NCBI GenBank assembly: GCA_014380605.1
Contig: JACMJO010000310.1
Coordinates: 1 to 5,944 of the forward strand
Source of the DNA: Fimbriimonadaceae bacterium
GTDB taxonomy: Bacteria > Armatimonadota > Fimbriimonadia > Fimbriimonadales > Fimbriimonadaceae
Direction: 5' to 3'
Length of the DNA stretch: 5,944 bases
The notes under the pieces were generated by a model, which searched no databases, was not told the DNA's origin, and saw only the letters and a program-made list of their open reading frames with translations. The stretch's first letter is position 1; each line of letters begins with the position of its first letter. This document shows, in pieces, positions 1 to 5,307 of the stretch. The position numbers and the translations under genes were made by a program.

Positions 1-933
1 AATGCGGTTAAGGTCTTGCAACATTCCGATCTGGAAGGCCTTTTTGACGAGCTTCTCGATCGCTTGCTTGTCGGGAAGGTTCTGGTTGAATACGAAGGGG
101 ATGTAGGTTGCAAAGGACGGGCTGAAGTACTCGGCTAAATCTGTCTCGGGGAAGCTCTTCTGAATGCTTCGCGCGGTGTAGGCGGCAAAATAAACTCGAG
201 CCCCAAGCCACTTAAGATTGCTCTGACGGCCGATCATCGCCTGAGCCTGGCTTCCGCTCAGATCGTAAGGTCCAGAAAGCGGGGCAGATCGGGTGATCTT
301 GAGCGCGGGATCGTTCATCTCTTCGATGCGCTTGGTCGCCCACATAGCAACCGCGCCGCCTTCGGAGTAGCCGGTGATGAAAAGATTTGGACCGATGGCG
401 AGGTTCGACTTTGCCGCTACCTCGCGGGCCGGTTTGATGAGGTCTATGCCTGACCAGCAGTTGATGGAGCCAAGGGGATAAGGATGAAAGCCTTGGTGGT
501 CGCCCAGACCAAGATAGTCGGGCATTGCGACCGCATAGCCAGCGGTTGCGAATGCGAGAACTGCCAGGTCCGCCTCTTCGGGAGTCGGGTTGCCTCGATA
601 ACGGGAGGGAACATTCTCGCGGTCGGCGGTGGTGCCGTGGAAGTAAACCACCAACCCCTTCGGAGCTCCGGACTTTGGAATGGCAACTAGCCCGCTGAGT
701 TGAACTTTCCGTCCATTCGGCATTCTAGCCCAGTAGAGCGTTTTGAAAAGCTTTACCTCTTCAGGCTGAACCTCAGGCTTCTCTACATCCTTGAACTCTT
801 TTTGATAGCGATCTTTTGCAATCGCGGGATAGAGCTGGCCGTTCGAGGAGAATGAGACAAGCTCCTGACCCATCGCTTGACTGGCAACCAAGAGGCACGG
901 TAGAGCAATTGACACGGTAACGAATCGTCTCAT
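1..933 (-). CDS. Secreted alpha/beta hydrolase (lipase/esterase-like), 3' end missing
   Basis: This reading frame is open from an ATG at 931-933 to the window edge, giving 311 codons and no stop. The product starts with a signal peptide (MRRFVTVSIALPCLLVASQA), so it is probably exported. Alpha/beta-hydrolase landmarks follow in order: the oxyanion-type YFHGT (residues 97-101), MPDYLGLGD (137-145), and the nucleophile elbow GYSEGG with Ser190 as expected nucleophile. SGPYDLSG (220-227) comes next. The acid and His of the triad should lie in the missing C-terminus, about 90-100 residues judging by the paralogue just upstream. The two proteins are clearly homologous along their length, sharing for example NVPSRYRG and LAFATAGYAV. 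Only 61 bp separate the genes, so co-transcription is likely. No strong Shine-Dalgarno sequence precedes the ATG. The family suggests hydrolysis of esters or lipids, but the substrate cannot be read from sequence. Confidence 0.9.
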   Translation of the reverse strand, partial: MRRFVTVSIALPCLLVASQAMGQELVSFSSNGQLYPAIAKDRYQKEFKDVEKPEVQPEEVKLFKTLYWARMPNGRKVQLSGLVAIPKSGAPKGLVVYFHGTTADRENVPSRYRGNPTPEEADLAVLAFATAGYAVAMPDYLGLGDHQGFHPYPLGSINCWSGIDLIKPAREVAAKSNLAIGPNLFITGYSEGGAVAMWATKRIEEMNDPALKITRSAPLSGPYDLSGSQAQAMIGRQSNLKWLGARVYFAAYTARSIQKSFPETDLAEYFSPSFATYIPFVFNQNLPDKQAIEKLVKKAFQIGMLQDLNRI

Positions 934-951
934 CACAGACCCATACGCAGA

Positions 952-969
952 TCGGCGCCTATTCGCCGA
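952..969. other. Small hairpin in the gap between the two hydrolase genes
   Basis: A perfect 6-bp stem (TCGGCG / CGCCGA) with a 6-nt loop lies in the 61-bp gap between the hydrolase genes. On the transcribed strand no T-run follows, so it is not a canonical intrinsic terminator. It resembles the hairpins at 2235-2258 and 4800-4924 in being a GC-rich stem next to a GATC-type flank, but the primary sequence match is weak. A 6-bp stem in GC-rich DNA can arise by chance. An RNA-stability or attenuation role is only a possibility. Confidence 0.3.
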
Positions 970-994
970 GACGAGCGGGGATTTTGGCGTTAGG

Positions 995-2218
995 CTAGCC
1001 TGAACTAGGCACGGCCTTAAAGCCGCCGTCGAAGAATTTCCTCGCCAGAATCAGCGCGGGCGCCATGCCCGTGCGATGGTCGAGCTTGGCTCCCTTGAGG
1101 ACATGGTGGCGTACTCCGTCTGGGCCAACTCCCTTGGCGCGCATCTCGCGAATGGCCTTCCTCGTGTTCTCGGGACTGACGACCGAGTCCTTTTCCACGC
1201 ACACCATATAGATTTCGGATCCCATCTCCCAGTCGAAACAGTCCTGCTCGATCAGGGCCTTGACGATCGGATCGCGGCGGTCGTGGATCTGGATGGCTTT
1301 GCGGAACTTGGGCTGGGCGAAATCGTTTTGGCGGGCCTTTGCGAATAGCTCCTTGGCTGTGTTCTCGTCCGAGAGGCCCTGGTTGAAGATAGGGTCGATG
1401 GCGTCGGCGAAGCTCGGCACGAAGTAGTCCCGGTAGCGGATGCGGACCCCATTGTGATTCAGGCTACGAGCCAGATACGCGGCCAAAAATGCCCGCTCCC
1501 TCATGGCTGCCCGATTCGGGCTCTTCCGCAAGAGGAACTTGGCCTGCGTTCCACTGAGGTCGTAGGGGCCCGAGAGTAAAGCGGACCGCACGACGCGCAT
1601 GGACTCGTCCGCCGCCCACTCGAACGTCCTCGTCGCCCCCATAGCCGCCGCGCCGCCTTGCCCGTAGCCGGAGACATAGTAGCCAGTGCCCATTTTGAGC
1701 TTGAACTGCTCCGCGGCAAACCAAGCAGGGTCCAGCATGTCGATTCCCGCGCGCGAGTTGGTCTGCATGTCGAAGTAAGGGTGGACGTCTTTGTTATCGC
1801 CCAGGCCGCGATAGTCCGGCATCATGACGGCATAGCCCGCGGTCGCGAACGCGAGTACGGGACCTGCGGTTTCGGCGTTCTTTTCCTCGCCCCGATACCG
1901 GGAAGGCACGTTTCCGCGGTTTGCCAGCGTGCCGTGATAAAAGATCACGATGCCCTTCGGCGCTCCGTTCTTCGGCACGGCCAGCAACCCGCTCACCACT
2001 TGGCTGGGCTTTTCATCCTGCCCCTGCAGATAGCGAACCTTGATGAGTTGGATGTCGACGGGTTTGATGGCGGGGGCGGCCGCAAAGAATTTCCGGTACT
2101 TGGCTTGGACTTCCTTAGCTTTCAAAATGCCGTTGTCAGTGGCCGTGACCAGGTGTTGCGCATAACTGGCCGTAGGCGAAAGCAGAAGCAAGAGGGCAAT
2201 TATGCGAGGAATTCTCAA
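995..2218 (-). CDS. Secreted alpha/beta hydrolase-like protein with Gly at the nucleophile position
   Basis: This is a 407-residue protein with an N-terminal signal peptide (about residues 1-20, ending ASYA before Gln21). Fold landmarks are FYHGT (93-97, oxyanion region), MPDYRGLGD (133-141), SGPYDLSG (216-223), an acid candidate Asp344 in VEKDSVVSPENT, and a His candidate His381 in LDHRTGMAP. The elbow reads GYGQGG (184-189), so residue 186, expected to be Ser, is Gly (codon GGG, complement of 1661-1663). The downstream paralogue has GYSEGG at the matching place. Apart from that site the protein looks intact and full length. The start is a TTG with a strong AAAAGGAG eight bases upstream, and no ATG is available before the signal peptide. 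It lies 45 bp after the M14 peptidase gene, probably in the same transcript. It may be a catalytically dead homologue with a binding role, or an enzyme with altered chemistry. Confidence 0.92.
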   Translation of the reverse strand: MRIPRIIALLLLLSPTASYAQHLVTATDNGILKAKEVQAKYRKFFAAAPAIKPVDIQLIKVRYLQGQDEKPSQVVSGLLAVPKNGAPKGIVIFYHGTLANRGNVPSRYRGEEKNAETAGPVLAFATAGYAVMMPDYRGLGDNKDVHPYFDMQTNSRAGIDMLDPAWFAAEQFKLKMGTGYYVSGYGQGGAAAMGATRTFEWAADESMRVVRSALLSGPYDLSGTQAKFLLRKSPNRAAMRERAFLAAYLARSLNHNGVRIRYRDYFVPSFADAIDPIFNQGLSDENTAKELFAKARQNDFAQPKFRKAIQIHDRRDPIVKALIEQDCFDWEMGSEIYMVCVEKDSVVSPENTRKAIREMRAKGVGPDGVRHHVLKGAKLDHRTGMAPALILARKFFDGGFKAVPSSG

Positions 2219-2226
2219 GTTCCAAT

Positions 2227-2234
2227 CTCCTTTT
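2227..2234 (-). promoter_or_regulatory. Strong ribosome binding site deciding a TTG start
   Basis: On the minus strand AAAAGGAG is followed by eight bases and then TTG at 2216-2218, which begins the signal peptide MRIPRIIALLLLL. This near-ideal spacing supports TTG as the real start of the nucleophile-less hydrolase. The hairpin repeat at 2235-2252 directly abuts the site, so the structure could affect ribosome access. Confidence 0.75.
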
Positions 2235-2258
2235 GCCGAAGGATTTCGGCGATCCCAG
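2235..2258 (+). repeat. Diverged third copy of the hairpin repeat, single arm
   Basis: The sequence reads GCCGAA, loop GGAT, TTCGGC, then GATCCCAG. The right arm of the inverted repeat at 4893-4924 reads GCCGAA, loop TGAA, TTCGGC, GATCCCAG in the same orientation. That is 22 of 24 positions identical, with both differences inside the 4-nt loop. The 6-bp stem and the eight-base flank are unchanged. It sits in the 45-bp gap between the M14 peptidase stop codon and the ribosome binding site of the next gene. The conserved stem with a variable loop suggests a structured dispersed repeat (REP-like), not a chance match. No run of T follows it on the transcribed strand, so it is not a typical terminator. 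Confidence 0.75.
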
Positions 2259-2263
2259 CTAGC

Positions 2264-4789
2264 CTACTCAAGTTTCTCGGCCCTGCTCAGTAGTAGTGCA
2301 TTAAAGAAAAACTTGAATGTTCCGTGGGATTGGCCGCGATAGAGGATCTCTGGCCCGAACAAGTAGACCTTGCCCTTGCCTACAGGAGCTTCCGCGATGG
2401 CAACTCCATCCTTGAGGAGTTTCTGGCCCCACGCCCAGCCTGATCTAAGCGGTTTCTCCGAATCGAACCAGGCAATCGGTTTGACTTTGGTTGTGTCGGT
2501 GATCTTGAAGACGGGCGAGTTGTCGAACATTACGTCGGCCCGCTCTCCCATGCCCCAGGCGACGGGTTGGGTGTTGTCTACTTTCACCTGAAGTATGGAA
2601 CCTGGGATGTAGTATTCAGTTCTTGGGAGAGGCTTTCCGTCTTTGACCAGGTAGCTCTCGATTGGCAGGTTGAAGTGCCTCGCAATGTTGGTCCCGGTTC
2701 CAATCGTGATGATCGAGCCGCCGTTCTCGGCAAACTCCTTCAGCTTGGCAATCGAGTTTGCGTTAACGCTCCCAAGCATGAAGTGGTACTTCTCGGGAAT
2801 GCCCTCAGTGCTAGGCGCTTGGGCTTCTCGGAAGTTGGCAGGAATGGAGCCGTCTACAAACACGATGGCGTCGTACTTGGAGTTCAAGTTGCCTGCCTCA
2901 AGTTCCTTGGGAAAGACGACCTTGTAAGGAATCCCGAACTTGTCCATTATCCAGCGCGTCCATCCGGATTCCATGGAGCCTCCGTAGCGGTCCCAGAGAG
3001 CGATGCGAGGGAGTTTCAAGGCATGTTTGTTGCCAGAGAACGTGGTACCACTTTCCAACGCGAAGGCGGGGAGCTCGGATCGCTCCAGCATCCAAACCGG
3101 CTTGCCGTCGCGAAGCTGAGCAAAGGCTAGCTCGTAGGAGCCGTTTGAAGCTAGGGGCTCTATCGGGGCACCCATCTTGGTCCCAAACAAATTACCCGTG
3201 AACTCAACTGCCTTGACGGTAACTGGTTCAAGCAAGCGATCAAACTGAATTCCGACTTGAAAGGCTAACGTATAGCCAGCGTTATCGTAAGGTGCCGTCG
3301 GAGGAGCCCCCGGAGCAGAAAAGTCATTAGGATGATCCTGGGGTTCAAACATATCCAGAATATGGCTTCTGTAAGCCTGATCGCATCGAATGAGAACCGA
3401 ACCTGCAGGATAAGTCTTGTTCCCGATGCGAGTTGAACTAGGCAGGCTGTCAACGCGGATGCCGTTGAACCTCAGCGTAGATGCAAACCATAGAACGGAC
3501 TCCATATCCCTTTGACCGGAAGGAATGATGTAGGCCTTTGCATCCCTCATTTCCGGCTTTCTTAAATCCGCCAAAGACTTCGCCTCTGCTACCCGACTTG
3601 GATAGTCGGTCCAGGTGTCCTTTCGTCCCTTCTCGATCTGGCGCTTGCCAATCGAGTAGATGCCGTATAGGAATTCCTCCCGCCGCTTTGCCGCCAGGTC
3701 CAAGATTGCCATGTTGGCGGTTACCGAGTAGTCGACCGACTGTCGAAACTTCCACGGCTGGGGCTCGATTGGGAAGATCAGGTTGCCTTTTGGGATCAGC
3801 CGATCCGCAATGAACGGAATCCTCATAGGAGTCGGGGAGCCGATGGTTTCGGTGAGGATGCCGATCATGTTGTGATAGTAGGCCGTTGTTCTTAGGCCGC
3901 CATTCCACCAAGTCGAATAGCTTGCTCCGGTTCGCATGGTGACTCCGGGCTTTCCTTCCTCTACGAAACGGTTGTGCATTGCGGAGCCAACCAATTCGAT
4001 TCCCGTCATCACCTGGGGGTCGATGTTGTGGTTAAACGGATCTCGGAAAGGCGGGGCGAACATCACGGTTCCGGCCGGTCCCGTTTGGTGATGGTTGTAC
4101 ATGATCTGCGGGAACCACTCCCGGTACATCACCTTGTTCATGTTCTGCGACTCCTTTTGAGTTGCCGCATAGAAGTCTCGGTTGTTGTCGTGGCCGATGT
4201 ACTTTTGATACAGCCTCGGAATCCGCATGTTGCGCTTGGTCGGGTCGGACTCCTGCATGTACCAATCGCTCACCAAGTCCATTCCGTCCGGGTTGGCGTG
4301 AACGAAGAGGATGATGACGTTATCCAGAATCCGCTTTGCCTCGTCATCGGTCCGGCTCACCATCTGCCACGAGGTTTCGATCAATTGCTGCGCGCCAAGG
4401 GTCTCCGTCGCATGAAGTCCGCCATCGATCCAAACCACCGCTTTACCCTCTTGCGAGAGCTTCTTGGCTTCTTCGGGAGATATGCCGTCGGCTAGGCAAA
4501 GCTTCTTGGCGATCTCTTGAAGGCGTTTCAGCTTCTTGTGGTTCTCAGGCGAAGTGACGATCGCCATAAACTGGTCACGACCCTCCTCGGTCTTGCCGAT
4601 TGATTGGAGAGTCATGCGATCGCTCTCCTGGTCCAGCTTCCGCCAGTACCCGCTGAACTGTTTGTAGTTGGAGAGGTAGTAGTCGGCTCCGACTTCATGG
4701 CCAAAGAACTCTTTGGGAGAGGTGATCTTGGGCTGGGCCAGAGTCAATGCGGGAATGAGATAGAGAACGAAGATTCCGGACCGAATCAT
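2264..4789 (-). CDS. Secreted M14-family zinc carboxypeptidase-like metallopeptidase with C-terminal GATase-like region
   Basis: This 841-residue protein has a signal peptide (about 1-18, LTLA before QPK) and no lipobox Cys. The M14 zinc-peptidase domain spans about residues 35-370. HATE gives zinc ligands His126 and Glu129. HANPDG (164-169) and NNRD (202-205, Arg204 as candidate carboxylate binder) follow. NHHQTG supplies the third zinc His (233 or 234), and LTETIG supplies the catalytic Glu314. All key residues are present, so it is probably active on peptides outside the cytoplasm. Residues from about 415 to the end include an alternating alpha/beta stretch (about 594-705: RIALWDRYGG, YDAIVFVDG, GGSIITIGTGT) that resembles a class I glutamine-amidotransferase-like fold without an evident catalytic Cys. 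The chosen ATG (4787-4789) has AAGG eight bases upstream. A longer frame from a GTG at 4834 would translate through the repeat arm and bury the signal peptide. Confidence 0.92.
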   Translation of the reverse strand: MIRSGIFVLYLIPALTLAQPKITSPKEFFGHEVGADYYLSNYKQFSGYWRKLDQESDRMTLQSIGKTEEGRDQFMAIVTSPENHKKLKRLQEIAKKLCLADGISPEEAKKLSQEGKAVVWIDGGLHATETLGAQQLIETSWQMVSRTDDEAKRILDNVIILFVHANPDGMDLVSDWYMQESDPTKRNMRIPRLYQKYIGHDNNRDFYAATQKESQNMNKVMYREWFPQIMYNHHQTGPAGTVMFAPPFRDPFNHNIDPQVMTGIELVGSAMHNRFVEEGKPGVTMRTGASYSTWWNGGLRTTAYYHNMIGILTETIGSPTPMRIPFIADRLIPKGNLIFPIEPQPWKFRQSVDYSVTANMAILDLAAKRREEFLYGIYSIGKRQIEKGRKDTWTDYPSRVAEAKSLADLRKPEMRDAKAYIIPSGQRDMESVLWFASTLRFNGIRVDSLPSSTRIGNKTYPAGSVLIRCDQAYRSHILDMFEPQDHPNDFSAPGAPPTAPYDNAGYTLAFQVGIQFDRLLEPVTVKAVEFTGNLFGTKMGAPIEPLASNGSYELAFAQLRDGKPVWMLERSELPAFALESGTTFSGNKHALKLPRIALWDRYGGSMESGWTRWIMDKFGIPYKVVFPKELEAGNLNSKYDAIVFVDGSIPANFREAQAPSTEGIPEKYHFMLGSVNANSIAKLKEFAENGGSIITIGTGTNIARHFNLPIESYLVKDGKPLPRTEYYIPGSILQVKVDNTQPVAWGMGERADVMFDNSPVFKITDTTKVKPIAWFDSEKPLRSGWAWGQKLLKDGVAIAEAPVGKGKVYLFGPEILYRGQSHGTFKFFFNALLLSRAEKLE

Positions 4790-4799
4790 GGATGGGACC

Positions 4800-4924
4800 T
4801 TACCCCCTGGGATCGCCGAATTCATTCGGCGCACTTGTCTTTGGCTCCCAGGCGAGCAACTGCAGAGCGAATTTGGCAGACGACTGCAAGTTTGCGCCGA
4901 ATGAATTCGGCGATCCCAGGGTAA
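4800..4924. repeat. Inverted-repeat element of two hairpin-forming arms (REPIN- or MITE-like)
   Basis: The arms 4805-4833 and 4893-4921 are perfect 29-bp inverted repeats. With a 2-nt length difference in a C run (CCCCC against CCC) they extend to TTAC at 4800-4803 and GTAA at 4921-4924. Each arm is itself palindromic: CGCCGAAT, TC loop, ATTCGGCG in the left arm. The arms flank 59 bp (4834-4892) with no coding potential and no convincing promoter. No clear target-site duplication is seen. The right arm ends 1 bp from the rnpB P1 helix. The left arm ends 10 bp before the M14 start codon and overlaps its AAGG ribosome binding site. Paired arms of a repeat that also occurs singly (2235-2258) fit a REP doublet or a small non-autonomous element. 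The RNA could fold into two small hairpins or one long one and separate rnpB from the downstream genes. Confidence 0.85.
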
Positions 4925-4925
4925 T

Positions 4926-5231
4926 GCGAGTCGGTCTGTAAGCCGGATTCTGTTTTTGTGCAGCGATTTATCTACGCGGCCAACCCGGGCGGTCCGCGGG
5001 CCGCATCATCCCGCCCCTATTTGGCCTTGCTTCCAGTGGGGTTTGCCCCCGGCCGCCTTACGACGGACCGGCGTGAGCTCTTACCTCACGATTTCACCCT
5101 TGCCTTGCGGCGGTTTGTTTCTGTTGCACTTTCCGTCGGGTCGCCCCGCCCTTGCTTGCGCAAGGCACTGTGCCCTATGAAGTCCGGACTTTCCTCCCCG
5201 ATTACTCGGAGCCGCTACCCGACCAACTCGC
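4926..5231 (-). ncRNA. rnpB: RNase P RNA, type A, compact
   Basis: This is the catalytic RNA that removes 5' leaders from tRNA precursors. Read on the minus strand it has the universal 5' core GAGGAAAGTCCGGACTTC (5179-5196), the AAGGCCAAATAGGGG block (5014-5028), and the 3' core ACAGAATCCGGCTTACAG (4936-4953). The ends are set by P1, a 10-bp helix of 5222-5231 with 4926-4935 containing one G-U pair. P2 pairs GTAGCG (5213-5218) with CGCTGC (4960-4965). P3 is a simple hairpin with a GTAA loop (5196-5211). P9 is CCTTGC-GCAA-GCAAGG (5150-5165). The L15 GGT that contacts tRNA CCA lies at 4983-4985. P12 is reduced to GCC-GCAA-GGC (5102-5111), and no P18 hairpin is found between L15 and the TAGAT block. 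At about 306 nt it is much shorter than the 377-nt E. coli RNA. Identity is certain; exact ends are uncertain by a few bases. Confidence 0.97.
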
Positions 5232-5238
5232 AAGTGTA

Positions 5239-5244
5239 AGTATA
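5239..5244 (-). promoter_or_regulatory. Candidate -10 box for rnpB
   Basis: On the minus strand TATACT lies seven bases before the G that opens the P1 helix at 5231, where a transcript starting directly at the mature 5' end would need it. No good -35 is found 17 bp upstream (CGCGTT at 5262-5267 is poor), so the box rests on its position and -10 match. Confidence 0.55.
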
Positions 5245-5268
5245 TCGGCCCTTTCGAGTGAAACGCGG

Positions 5269-5277
5269 TGATATGAT
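5269..5277 (+). promoter_or_regulatory. Candidate extended -10 promoter for the membrane-protein gene
   Basis: TG-A-TATGAT matches the extended -10 pattern (TGnTATAAT) with one mismatch. A start site near 5284 would leave a leader of about 24 nt before the ATG at 5308. No clear -35 is present, as is usual for extended -10 promoters. Its core promoter overlaps that of divergent rnpB, so the two could compete for RNA polymerase. Confidence 0.5.
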
Positions 5278-5307
5278 GAAAGCGTTTCCTTGTATTAGGG
5301 ATCGAGG

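Noticed and set aside
1658..2293. 211-codon plus-strand open frame
   Set aside because: It lies antisense to the alpha/beta hydrolase gene, runs through the repeat, and has no recognisable motif. It is a shadow of GC-biased codon use.
2567..3130. 187-codon plus-strand open frame
   Set aside because: It is antisense to the M14 gene, whose domain order and length are intact; no motif supports it.
4790..4834. Extension of the M14 peptidase to a GTG at 4834, giving 15 more residues
   Set aside because: The extra residues are translated from the repeat arm, would bury the signal peptide, and the ATG at 4787-4789 has AAGG at good spacing. The same MNSAIPG peptide can be read from the opposite arm on the other strand, which shows it comes from the repeat.
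4834..4892. Promoter for the M14 gene between the repeat arms
   Set aside because: TTGCAG occurs on the minus strand but no acceptable -10 lies 16-18 bp after it. No other pair of boxes is convincing.
4893..4924. Intrinsic terminator of rnpB
   Set aside because: The palindrome is suitably placed just after the RNA, but CAAACTTGC follows it, not a T-run. It is better described as a repeat; a terminating or processing effect remains possible.
4956..5239. Plus-strand open frames across rnpB
   Set aside because: The stretch is RNase P RNA on the minus strand, with its conserved cores; the frames have no protein motif.
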